From Raphanus sativus (Eukaryota; Streptophyta; Magnoliopsida; Brassicales; Brassicaceae), in contig NC_079518.1 in the NCBI RefSeq assembly GCF_000801105.2, positions 11,540,106 through 11,604,105 of the forward strand: a stretch of DNA of 64,000 nucleotides, in the 5' to 3' direction. Under the pieces are notes generated by a model. The model saw nothing but the letters and a program-made list of their open reading frames with translations, was not told the DNA's origin and did not search any database. A program made the translations under genes and the position numbers. This document shows positions 40,195 to 51,328 of this stretch, one piece after another. The number at the start of each line of letters is the position of its first letter. The stretch's first letter is position 1.

Positions 40195-42404
40195 TTTGGG
40201 TGAAGTGAAGACTTTGCTTGAGGAGAAGGAGGAAGATGAATGAAATTGAGAGGTGTTTGTGGTTTGCTTGGCAAAGAAGCGAAGTAAGGGATTCTCTATG
40301 CTTTACTCTTTTTAATTTGTCATTTATAATGTTTTTCCAAATAAAGATTGGTTTTACATAGAAGTAAGTGTCTTTTAGAAATTAAATCCAAGCCGGCCAA
40401 TTTTTTTTTTTTTTTAAATCCGATTAGTAATACAGGCGTGGTTCTCGTACACCGATATTTAGTATTATTTTCCTGTCGACTTTATACTATTATAGTATGT
40501 TATCTTATCATAATTTGTATAGCAATTCGATTGTGGATATTTTCAACTGTGAATATAAGTACAATAATAATATTTAATGATTATTTCAAATGCTAAGAGA
40601 TCTATCAAAAATCAATATTTTAGATATCTATCCAAAAATAATTTTAGAAATTGTTGTTTTTAGATAGATATCTCAGTATATTAGAGAGTCAATCTTAGAT
40701 ATTCAAATTTGAAGATCCCTAATGAAAATGTTCTTATGTATTATGTTGTATAAGATTAAATTTGAGTGAGATGAGTAGATTGGTAGCACTTCATTAAAAA
40801 CTGTGGCATAAACTATTTTTCAAAAATGGTACAAATACTAAGCCCAAAAAATTAAAATTATAAAAATATGAGGTATATCAGTTTTCTTGTATCAATAATA
40901 TTAGTTAGGCATCGTCTAGACTAAAGATTACATGAGCCTGATTTTCACAATCTCAAAAGTCAGAAAACAAAACTCTTGGATTTGTTGATTTTGAGACGTT
41001 AATCAAGAAATCGAGTACCCAAACAAATTTCGTGAAAGTAAACTCTAAAATTAAAATTGATAAAAATAAATACAGAAAAATAAAGCAGTAAACATAAACA
41101 AATACAAAGAGATTTAAAAAAAATACAAAGAGACTAGAATCAATTTATTAATTTTTACTTCTTGTAGTCGGCCCGTAATGCCCTTCATTAGTCAAGAAAA
41201 AAAGAAATAATATGAATACCATAACCTTTCATAAGATTCACTAACGTCAAGAAATAACATATGTCTTGTGTGGTTGAGATTGGTCAGAGGAGAGGTTTGT
41301 TTTCAACTTCTCATTGTTTATAGAAAGAACTTTTGGGCGTGTTGTTAGGCTATTAGTCGACTCATAATTCTGATAAAGAGGCACGTGTGGGTGACTTCTC
41401 TTACTCCATACGCACTCACTTCACGCGTAACGCACTTGGTTTCCAGTTTCCACCGAGTATCATACAAGTTAACAACACCATATATTTATTTATTTTCATG
41501 ATGAAACGAAAGTTTTCGACTATTATTTCAATTTTCAAATGTAACGTCACGTTTTGTGATGTAATACCATTCTACTACTTTAATATCACTGGATAATAAA
41601 CAATTTATTTCAGTGTTCTGCTATAAATATATAATGTTTTACTATTGTCATAAAGAATTCATACACATGCCAAAAAGTCAAATAGTCGATGTAAATGTCA
41701 TATATCGGTTTTTTTTGTTGTAAATTAATTTTTTTTTTTTGTCATATATCGATTTTTTCAAGAAAAAAGGTCATATATCAATGAATTGGTCCAAATACTG
41801 ATACTAATGGTTTTGGAGTAAGTATAAAGTAGTGTTTTTCTAATAGATAAACAAAATATATTGAATGAAGCAGATATACAATTGCGAGTTTACAGAACAA
41901 TATATATGGTCTCCTTGTTCATAGTTTTATTATTAATAATATTTTAATATGTTTCTTGATCTTTTACTTGCATAGACTCTACTACGTAATTGTTGTATTG
42001 TATCTTATGAGTTCTAGATCAAGGAGGAGTTCAAGAAAATCAACAAGCGGAATGGAGGAAGAATCAGTACGCTAGTAGAGCCCCTCGGGAGGGAGGGGAT
42101 GAGTTTGCTTATCACAAGATAAATTATATAAGCAGCCTGCTAATCTGACTATAAGCCAAGACTCACACACAAAGGTTTGTTTATTTTTCTCCTTTTTTTC
42201 TGCTGTCTTGTGTGACTGTGTCACATAGAGCTCCTACGTATTGGATATGTGTGCGTCTTTCTCCATATGAAAGATTTTAATTTGGGTAGCTCTTTTAATT
42301 AGTGCATTGCGAATTGTGGTATATGAAAGAAAATTAGAATAATCTAATCATAGCAAATTGTACTATTTATTAATGTAAGACTCATAGCAAATTGAGTCAA
42401 CAAA
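40195..42404. other. AT-rich interval, no gene recognised
   Basis: 40195-40330 is the promoter of the At4g22758-like gene. The remainder holds short ORFs without similarity. A moderately GC-rich patch at about 42040-42150 (CCCCTCGGGAGGGAGGGG) resembles no feature that I know. SMO1, PAT13 and MBD1, neighbours in Arabidopsis by recall, are not seen. Confidence 0.45.
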
Positions 42405-42477
42405 GCCCGTCTAGCTCAGTTGGTAGAGCGCAAGGCTCTTAACCTTGTGGTCGTGGGTTCGAGCCCCACGGTGGGCG
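42405..42477 (+). tRNA. tRNA-Lys (anticodon CTT)
   Basis: A 73-base cloverleaf: acceptor stem GCCCGTC pairs with GGTGGGC (two G-T pairs), discriminator G at 42477. The D arm has AGCTCAGTTGGTAGAGC, the anticodon arm CAAGGCTCTTAACCTTG with loop CTCTTAA (anticodon CTT), and the T arm GTGGGTTCGAGCCCCAC. Box A (TAGCTCAGTTGG) and box B (GGTTCGAGCCC) are intact. A T-rich terminator follows directly (CTTCTTTTTATTT). No intron. Confidence 0.97.
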
Positions 42478-43051
42478 CTTCTTTTTATTTCTTTCTAGTC
42501 CATATGTATATTTTACATAAATGTTATGTTTCATCTCTTTCATTAAGCATTTTTCTTCTTCTAATTATGCTCCCAATTAGTATTTTCTTAAATAAAAATT
42601 TACTGAGATGGTATATGGCTAAATCACTCTAATGAAAACGTGTATGCAATCTGCAAAGTTCAGTATGCTATAATAAAACAGATGATGTAACTATTTTCTT
42701 AGCTATAAGTAATACATATACCAACACTGACATTCTATATGAACTCTCCATGATGTTACTTTAACTTGAATTGTGGATGTACGATTCGTGTTGATATCTG
42801 ATCACTCTGGTTTTGAATTGATTCTGTTTGGGTGTGGTTTAGTCTTGAGACATAGCTTATCTCTGAGAGTTCTGCGTTTCACTTTTGTTTTGTCCTGAAA
42901 GTTATCTTGCTTGAATTTTTTTTATGAAATGCAGTTTCAGATTGTTGGAAAAGATGTGATGTTTGTGTCTTGATGAAGATAGATAGAAACTTTTACATAC
43001 AAATGTTTTTGCATTTAAGCTTTTCTAATATCATATGAGTTCTGTATGTAG
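42478..43051. other. Upstream region of the MLF-like pseudogene
   Basis: No gene recognised. It includes the intron acceptor TATGTAG at 43045-43051 that leads into the MLF-like sequence, so a noncoding 5' exon may lie here. Confidence 0.4.
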
Positions 43052-44268
43052 GGAAGGATTCAAGGCGGTGGTAGAGGTTCTTTCAACTTTGGTGCTCCTT
43101 TTGGAAGCTCCTTTGGTGGTTTTAACAATGGTCCTCGGAGTCTATGTCTAGTTTTTTCGGAGGAAGAGATCCATTCGATGACCCTTTTTTCACTCAGCCT
43201 TTTGGTGGTGGCATGTTTCAGTCCAACTTCTTTGGTCCTAGCATGGATCCTTTTGCAGCAATGCATCATCATCCTCCATCAGGTTTCTTAGAGAATCATC
43301 ACCAACCGAGAAGGTCTCATGGACCGATAATTGAAGAGATTGAATCAGATGATGAGAAAGAAGATGAGAGTAAGACTAGGGAAACATGGCAGGTCAAGCA
43401 GTGAGGTAGATACTGAAGAAGAGGCTAGAGCTCAAGGTGATTTGATACCTTTTTCTTTTTCTTTTTCTTCTTGAGATTGTTTTGTTTCTGTGTAACTGAC
43501 TTTGTGTTTATTTTTTTTAATGTAGAGAGAAGGATCAGAAGAATGCAAAACATGAATGTGAACAATGGACAATGGCAACCACAGACTCGTAGTTATGTTT
43601 TCCAGAGCTCCATTGTTACATACGGTGGTCATAACGGAAACTACTATACTTCATCCAAGTTCACAAGGACAGGAAGTGATGGAGTGAGTTGTGCCTGTGT
43701 AAAGAATGCTCGTTTATGTTTAACCACTAAACTTGGGTCTTATTGTGAAAATAGTTAACTCTTGAAGAAAGCAAAGAAGCCAACACTGCAACACGGGAAG
43801 CAGCGCACAGGATCTCAAGAGGCCTTCACAACAAGGTAGTTTGTACATACATTACCCGAAAGATGATAAAAATTATTTTCCTTTGTTGTTGGATCAGTAT
43901 AATTGTATAACTGGTGTTTTAATCCATGCAGGGCCACACGGTTGCGCGTAAGCTTAACTCAGATGGTCGAGTTGATACAAGGCAGACCTTGCACAATTTA
44001 AACGAAGGTAAGCAACACTTGTTACGCTTCAGAAAGATTGTTTTGTGGATGAGAGAAACTTTTTAAGTTCAGATATAACCATTTCTTCATTTGCAACCGT
44101 TGTGCAGATGAATTGGCTGATTTTGAACAGTCTTGGAGTTGTAATGCTAGAATGCAACTACTACCTGGTCGGTCTGGTTCCTCTGGCAGAGAGAAACTAA
44201 TCTTAGGACACTACCAAGCCCTTCCCGTGCAAGAGCAGAGCCATCCAGAAGAACAAAGGCTGCAATGA
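43052..44268 (+). pseudogene. MLF-type (At4g22740-like) gene with frameshifts
   Basis: The ancestor is a myeloid-leukemia-factor-family protein. Readable parts: a glycine/phenylalanine-rich N-terminus (GGGRGSFNFGAPFGSSFGG), SFFGGRDPFDDPFFTQPFGG, an acidic linker (EEIESDDEKEDES), HGRSSSEVDTEEEARAQ, RTGSDG, EESKEANTATREAAHRISRG, GHTVARKLNSDGRVDTRQTL and DELADFEQSW. Exon borders are GT-AG: 43052-43434 or so, about 43527-43683, 43759-43834, about 43931-44007 and 44108-44268. Defects: the expected start codon appears as ATT (AGGATTCAAGGCGG), one base is lost near 43143 so the Gly-rich part and the FFGGRDPF part are in different frames, and a second frame change occurs near 43375. Three independent defects argue for a pseudogene, although an ATG at 43144 could still start a shortened protein. 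Confidence 0.72.
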
Positions 44269-44520
44269 ATGTAAGAGGACATGGCAGAAACTAATCTTAG
44301 GACACAACAAGTCCAGTTTCTAAAATCTTTAGTGAATGTGAGAGCAAAGACTATTATTGTTCAATTTACTTAGGTTGCATCGTTACTGTAACTGTATGAT
44401 GACATGATTTGAGGCTTTTATGATAATGGTATATGCATCTTTCGCTACATTATTAACTTCTTAGCTGCTTGCAACTCAAGTAATAGATCTAAACATTATA
44501 ATCATCAAGTAATATCAATA

Positions 44521-44930
44521 GTCTCACCAAAGATCCTGTACCTACTACCTTCACTTTAAGCAAATCACTGAGTGTTACCACCACTCACATACAAAACAAC
44601 AGGATCATCAGCTCCAGTAACCACTCTCTCCAAGCCACAAGTGATTCACAGCGACTATAGGTTTCTTCTAAAGCTATGACAGTACTCTGAAGACAATGGC
44701 TGAGACTTGCAACGGCGCTCACATGCCAGGACCTTTGGTGTAGCAGACGCAGTCGATTTCTTGGGGGAGTTAGTTTGGATGTTTGGAGAACTGATCTGAG
44801 TAGAGGAAGAACGTGGTGGGCAGTCTCTCTAGGGAAGAAGCCGTGACCTGGTGAGGTTGGCTAAGATGGTTTACCGTCTGATGTCACGATGCGAATGCCG
44901 ATCTTGTTAGCTGAACCTTCGAAACCGATG
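44521..44930 (-). pseudogene. Decayed KAE1/GCP1 (At4g22720-like) fragment
   Basis: The ancestor is the KEOPS-complex ATPase-like protein needed for t6A tRNA modification. On the minus strand, pieces of its N-terminal half are readable in shifting frames: IGFEGSANKIGIRIVTSDG (44930 downward), PGHGFFPRETAHHVLPLL, EIDCVCYTKGPGM, APLQVSAIVFRVLS, KKPIVAVNH, RVVTGADDPVVLYVSGGNTQ and RYRIFGE. Several stops, a deletion of about eight codons before PGHGF and at least three frameshifts separate them. The second half of the gene is absent. It sits next to the MLF-like pseudogene as in Arabidopsis, so both neighbours have decayed together. Confidence 0.82.
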
Positions 44931-45473
44931 GGTTTTGAAAAACAGAGTCACTCTGTTATTTTTTATAGACGGATGAAAACAGAGCAGGTGAATATCAAAA
45001 ATGAGGTTTTACTGTACTGTTTCGAGAACAAAAGTGAATATTTTTACATGTGTATGAATATGAGCTGATGGTACTATTGAGATTAACCTTAAGAACAGAC
45101 TTAAGCAGTCTATTTCAATCAAACATACAAACAGAAGTTGAAAAAGCCATAAAACATCCGGCTTTCAAAATTCCAAACACCGACAGAACTGACAAAATCG
45201 GATTTTACCTTGAGAAAGATCAATAAGAAAGAAACAAACGCTTTCATCGTTTTGTATGTACTTTTGATTCTCAATTCTTAATATACAAATGAGAGATGGA
45301 ATAATAAGAGAAACAATTGAATTACAGAAAAAAGTCTGAACGCACATGATAAACGTTAATGCGCGTATTTTGGAATAAATTTCTTTCATAATACCCCCCA
45401 GTCATTTACATAAGAACAATCTGCTAAAACTCATCATGTACATATTAAATCAATCAAAGCAATGGTAAAATGG
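44931..45473. other. Gene-free interval
   Basis: AT-rich DNA between the KAE1 fragment and the ZFWD gene; nothing recognised beyond the ZFWD 3' UTR. Confidence 0.45.
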
Positions 45474-47247
45474 CTAAACTTTGGTGCCAGCTAAATTCCA
45501 AACAAGCAGCTTCCCACTCTTGTCTCCAGTGAATAACAACCCTTCAGGACCAAGTGTGATTGCACCCACCGTGTTAGTCGAAAACATCTTTCCTCTCTCT
45601 TCAAAACTGTTGAATAACCCCCAAAATATAGAACGAAATTTAGTGAATGATTTTAAGGTTAGAACAACAATATTAACTCGAGAGAGACTCAGGACTAAGC
45701 TCCACTTACGATGGTAGATCGCATATGCTGACTGTTCCGTTTTGGTAAGAGCAGAACATGATCGGTTTGCCCTCTCCATCGCTCATCCCACAAAGAGTGT
45801 GCACACTCTGTTTCAAACCCACAAAGATGGAAAACAATAAGAAACGTTTTTTGTTTTGTGAGGAGTGGAGATAAAGTTGTGGTATACAAAACTTACTTGT
45901 TCTTGTCTGTGTGTACTAGTTACTTTCAAGCTGCCGTTTTCAGAACAAGCCCAGACTTTGATGGAACCATCCAACGAAGACGAGATGAGATACTGATCCC
46001 AACATAGGAGGGAGGTGATGGCGTCCGTATGTTGCCTCAGTGTCATAGTACACTCCAGTGTATTGAGATCCCACACCTTTATTGTTCTATCAAGAGAACC
46101 AGAGTATAGACGCTGACCTCCAACAACAAAGCATGTGACTTCACCGCTATGGTGTCCCTCCAGAGATGTGAGATACGTGAAAGGATCAGAGTCGGTGTCA
46201 TTTGCTTTCCAGACAGATATACTACCAGACTGCACAAAAAGCAACTTACTTTAGAACCAAAAAGGGAAGCAGACAGAAGTAACACAAGTAGAAAACGAGA
46301 GAGGAAACTAAAAGTACTTACACTTGTCCCAGCAAAAAGCATTCCATTGCCAATAGTCATAGCACGAACCTGACCAACCACTCCGTTTAGATGCAAATCT
46401 TTACTGGTTTGAACGTTGAAAGCCTGCAGAGTTGTATATAAGTAAAAACTAATGAGACCAGAAGCCAAAGCCAACACAACAAGATCCCACTCAAGAGTAT
46501 AGACGAGATTCCTTAAACTAACCTTAACAGCATTGGGCAAGCCAAGGAAAACCCATGGACCTTCACTCATTAACGACCCTGCTTCTGCCTGGAGGTTGAT
46601 TGTATGAACACACTGGCCAGTGTGGCAGTCCCAGATTCGCAACGTACCATCGCTACTAGCTGAAAAGAGTTTATCTGAACCCTGAGGAAGTGCAATCCCT
46701 TTCAGATCCTATAAGACAACACTAACAAGTAAGCAAAAACAAAAAAAAAGAAAGAAATCGTTTTAATATTATTTATAGCCAGCAGATTACAAACCTTCTT
46801 GTGTCCTTCAAGAGAAGCTAACATGAGCATTCCGGGGAGGCTAGTCCAAGAGTGCAAGAAAGAGCAGTGATCACCCTTCTTGCAGTTCCCAGCTTTCCAA
46901 AACTTACAGACACATTCCTTAGACTTGGGACTGCCTCTATCATTAGACCCCCTGTCTGAAACATAAGAGCTTCTTTGCACATACGCAGCATCCTTCTTCC
47001 TCTGCAGAAGATTCGACACACTAGATGGTTGTGGCCTGGTTGAAGCATAGGTGTTATCAGTCTTCATCGGCTTGTTGTTTCCATGTGATGCCGTCCAAAC
47101 AAGATTCCTAGACCACTTATTATTAGGAGCTCTGTTTCCATAAGGTCTTCTGGGAAGAATATCAGCTACGAGACTTTCTTCTTGTCTTTCCACTCCGAAG
47201 TTCCTTCCGTTTGAGTATCTCCTCCTTGGAGCCTTGTAGTAACTCAT
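45474..47247 (-). CDS. CCCH zinc-finger WD40-repeat protein (ZFWD family)
   Basis: RNA-associated regulator of the plant ZFWD class, which joins a CCCH zinc finger to a WD40 propeller. Six minus-strand exons: 46795-47247, then exons starting near 46711, 46423, 46232, 45811 and 45608, ending at 45474. The N-terminus is basic and low complexity (MSYYKAPRRRYSNGR). A single CCCH finger, C-X7-C-X5-C-X3-H (CKFWKAGNCKKGDHCSFLH), precedes the propeller. WD-type blades are readable as LASLEGHKK with LFSASSDGTLRIWD, MLFAGTS with SGSISVWKA, RLYSGSLDRTIKVWDL, YLISSSLDGSIKVWA, CSYQNGTVSICDL and LLFTGDKSGKLLVWNL. Arabidopsis ZFWD1 and ZFWD2 have two fingers by recall, so this is closer to the single-finger members. 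No frame defects. The gene is not part of the Arabidopsis At4g227xx order that I recall, so it may have moved here. Confidence 0.88.
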
Positions 47248-49340
47248 ACTATTTAAAAAAACACACTAACATTAGCAGACTGACTGAGTCCATCATTGTT
47301 GCTGCTGCTTCATCCATGATTGATCCACAGCAGAAAAAGAGTAACACAGCTTTTCCCAAGGAGTAAGAAGAAGACTGAGAATCAATAAAACCTCCAATCC
47401 TCTCATACTCCCAAATATCGTCCAATTCCACAGAAACCTAATAAATCTAATCTCCATTCGTAACCCTAATCTAAACATAACCCTAACTATACACGAAAAC
47501 ACCCAAGAAGAGAGGTTTCATCCTTCATCGGCGAAACCCTAGCGATGATCCAGAGACGAAGAAGCGGAAACCGAAATTGAAAGCACGAAGATATCATCGG
47601 GGAGATTCGTAGTCGAAGACGAAGAGAAGAAGAAGAAGAAGCAAACCTGAGAGAGAGATCAAACGAACGTACGATCAAAGGAGGTGTTTTTTTTCTTCTC
47701 TTTTTCCTTTTTGACTGACGCGGTGAGAATAAAAGGCAAAAGAGACGATATGAGTTTGGTCTTTGCCCTTTGAGATGTGTTTAATATATAGACGTGGAGG
47801 CCCATTTATAAGTAGGCCCAATTTTATGGTTTAGAAGAAAAAAAGGAATAAGCGAAGAAAAAAGGAAAGGCTGTGTGTTTGAACCTGGCCCACAATCCCG
47901 TTTCTTATTTTCTTCTTCTTTTGCTTTATAAATGTTGCAATATAATTTTAGTGCTATCTGCAAGTATTGTTTTTAATTTCTTCTTGTAGCAATAATAATC
48001 CCTTTCAAGGCATCTTCCATATGCATAGACACAATTTATTGTTTCTGTTTATATTGCTTTAATTAGCAAATCCTAGATGCATAAAGTTTGATATATATTT
48101 TTGTGTTTGCTAATAAAAAAGATTATTATTACTGTTACTGTCACTGTAAGTGGTATTTATATTGTTCGGTCAATATCTACTCAGATTTCATCATTACATT
48201 TTTTTACTATGTTGTATTTTATAATTTGTTTTTAATTAAATTGTTACTATAGGATATATATTAAAAATAATGAATTTATAAAATTATTTAATATAAGATA
48301 AGTTTCTTATAGATGTGAAATTTTTGCAGAATTTTTGTTATAATTTTGTAAAACAATTATCTACTGAAAAAATGAAAATTAGTTATTTATAAAAACATAA
48401 TAAAAGTACTTTTACGATCGTGAAGATAAAAAAGGTATACTTTACTCCTCGACTTAGGGTAAATTTAATTTCGGTTCAAAATTCTTTTATGGTTTTTTTC
48501 CGGTTTTCGGCTCTATGGGTTCTATACTGGCTGAAACATTCTCTATTGAACCCTCCTATGGTATTTGTGATTTGGTTTTGCTCGTTTGCTGATGATCTTG
48601 GTTTTATCTGGACTGCCCTTAGCCAAATTTTGTAGTGAGCTTCTGCTTTAGACATGCGGACATGTTGATAACTTAATTATCACATTTGGTTTAAGATAAA
48701 GCCCATTGAAATACATGGTTATGAATTCTTGTTTCACATTTTATTTTTGGGTTAGAACACGTATTTTGTTTCCATGTTGAGTGTACCAGCTGGTCGCTAG
48801 AAGATTTTCCATGTCAAGCGCCATGCATTCCTCAATCAATGAATATTGTGCCCTCACACCCTTCCTTGAGATCACTTGACAGACCTTCCCTTGTAAAGAA
48901 AGGCACACGACATGTTTCCCCATGTTTGTTTCATGGGGTAGATTAGCTGAAGAGTTGTTAACTGCAATCTCAAAGGATCAAAACTTTAGGGTAGTTCTTT
49001 GATAGAGTTTGTACTTCTTCTTCTCCAAATCACACAACAAACTAAATCCTCCAACGGGACATTTCCTTTGATTCTTTAATTCTTTAAACAAAACTTGCAC
49101 ATTTGCACTTGATGTAAAGAAGGTTTTTTGAATAAATTTAACATTAATTAAAAAAAACAAAGACATTTCCTTTGATTGATTACACAAAAAAACAATAAGA
49201 TTCTTAACCCAGTAGAACGACTCAATCCAAAATACAAAGCTAACTCAAACTGACTCTAAAAGCATAAATATCGGTGTCCTTAGCCCCATATCTTAGATTA
49301 TTTGGGCTCAAATTTAAATCAAAAAAGGCCTAAATACTGA
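47248..49340. other. ZFWD promoter and gene-free interval
   Basis: 47248-47700 is the 5' leader, probably with a leader intron (minus-strand GA-rich tract near 47620-47645), and the promoter. The remainder is AT-rich. A patch at 48741-48923 has a 60-codon minus-strand ORF (starting MGKHVVCLSLQ) of even composition but no recognised family. Confidence 0.4.
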
Positions 49341-49394
49341 AGAAACGGAGCAGATTGTCCTTAATTAAGAAGTTTTTGGTTGCGTCCTTAACGC

Positions 49395-50404
49395 CACGCG
49401 TCATCTTCTCAAAGCCTCTGAACCACTTCCCCTTCCTCCTCCTTCTCTTGCCACTTCCCCTCCTCCTCCTTCTCTGGCCCTTCAATCACCAACCTCTGAA
49501 CCACCACCACCGCCTTGCTCCGCCTTTCTCAGCCTCAGGTCTCTTTCACTTCCAAATACGTCTCTGTTCTCTATGATATCGAGGAGAAGAACACTTTTGT
49601 TAAGAGCAGTGTTGATGTTTCGCCGCGTATTCAGCTGAGAGCTCTTCATAATGTCAAGGTAAGACTCTACTGATAATAAACAAAAAAAAACACTTGTTTA
49701 CGAGGCAAAATTGACGAAGTGGGAGTAGATGTGGTGGTAGCTTGTCTTTCTATGGAACAGAACAGCAGTTTCTGTATTTGATTGTGGATTTGTTTTTTTT
49801 TTCTAATTAAAAGGTGTTAACTTTGGTTTCCTTTACTATTGTGCATCTGGAATTGATAGAAAAGAACATCAGTTTCTGTTTTTGATTTTGTATATGTGTG
49901 TTCAATAGGAAATTGGCACCATTGGTTTTGGTTTCTGTGTTTCATTTAACTGAATTATTTATGAGGCTAATCTACATTGACAAAGTGAGTGTACATATGG
50001 TGGCAATTTGTCATCAATGGAACAGAACAACAATTTCTGTGTTTGATTTGTGGATATGTTTTTCACTGAAAGGTGTTGACTTTGATTTCCTTTTCTATTG
50101 TGCACCTGGTATTAATAGAGTCTGAATGTTTCTAAGTGGGAGGAACTATATATCAGAAAGTCTGAGTGCAGTTCAATCAAGTAACTGTTAGTAGCTATTG
50201 AAACTTGCAGATTACGTTTGTAGGCTTTAGATTCACTCCTTGATTATTGTTGGTTGCTTGCTACTTTGTATTTGTCGATATAATGTGTCACTAATACTAG
50301 TGTATGTTTGTTGCAGGCGCAACAAGGAGAGGTTGCTATGGAGGCAAATCTAGCTGAACCTGGCTATTCCCTCCAGCTTTCATCACCTGTTCCTATTGGC
50401 TACG
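49395..50404 (+). pseudogene. Truncated OEP37-like (chloroplast outer envelope pore) pseudogene
   Basis: Two exon-like pieces remain: one ending at 49658 with VSFTSKYVSVLYDIEEKNTF and then VSPRIQLRALHNVK, and one at 50317-50404 with AQQGEVAMEANLAEPGYSLQ and LSSPVPIGY. They are joined by a GT-AG intron and in frame with each other. Both resemble the start of the OEP37 beta-barrel channel (At2g43950, recalled). The proline/leucine-rich leader has stops, and nothing of the remaining two thirds of the protein follows. The intron contains two imperfect repeats of a stretch of about 250 bases (roughly 49700-49870 and 49900-50115). Confidence 0.6.
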
Positions 50405-51328
50405 TGGGTACCACCTCTTCTATTTGGTGTGTGTGGATGTTTTTGCATTTGCAGGAGTGTGGTTGCTAGTACTTTGCAGCTTGTTATGTTTAAGTGCTTA
50501 TTGTAATGCCTTGCGGGTTTTTCATCCTATTTGTTTAACCATATTTGTTCTTTTGTAGTGTTTATGTTTAACCATATTTGTTCTTGTTTAATCTAAGAGA
50601 TTACAAAATGTCCTACCAATAATCACTACTTTACTTAAAGTCTCTTAACATTGTCTCTAACTATAGTATAATAATAAAAAATACTAAGGACCACCTAAAA
50701 AGTTCCATTGATAATGATGCTCTAGCACTTCTTTTTATAGTCAACTCACGAGTAAACTAACTTTATTAACCAATGAACAATCTTCATTTGTCCAGCTCAG
50801 CATTCCAGTTCACTTCTTTAGCTTTTCCCCCTGTTTCTTTAGCTTTCTTCCTCCTTATGTAACACTGATGAAGCTTATACTATTCGGTTTTCTTCTCTTT
50901 CTATTTGGTGAACTGTCTCATATCGGTTAGCCCCACCTAAATTTTGTATTTGTTGAAATCATCTTTTTGTCACTTCAGTTGGAAGTTTGTTCTACCGTAA
51001 TCATGTCCGAACCTTCAACACATAATATACATATACAGTTTACAAGCCCGTGAATATGAATATTAATTGAATACCAACCAGCTTATCATTTCTGGGATCG
51101 ACTATTAGAATATTTATTATTCAGACAAAACATGGTACAGTATGTAGGCCAGCCAAAAATATAAGACATTTATTAAAGAAACTTTTTTATCATATATAGT
51201 AATCAGAGATGCCTCTTGACACTTTCTTATTTTTACAAAGCATTAAAATTTTAAAACTCCCACCACAAAATAAAATTACAATCAACTTCCTCGGAACCAA
51301 ACTTTTTTCCCTTCTTACATTGGTTTAC
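50405..51328. other. Gene-free interval
   Basis: AT-rich, with a small tandem repeat of GTTTAACCATATTTGTTCTT at about 50532-50588. Downstream flank of the P450 gene; nothing else recognised. Confidence 0.45.

Noticed and set aside
48741..48923. 60-codon minus-strand ORF starting MGKHVVCLSLQ
   Set aside because: No family recognised, no splice partners found; left as part of the intergenic description.
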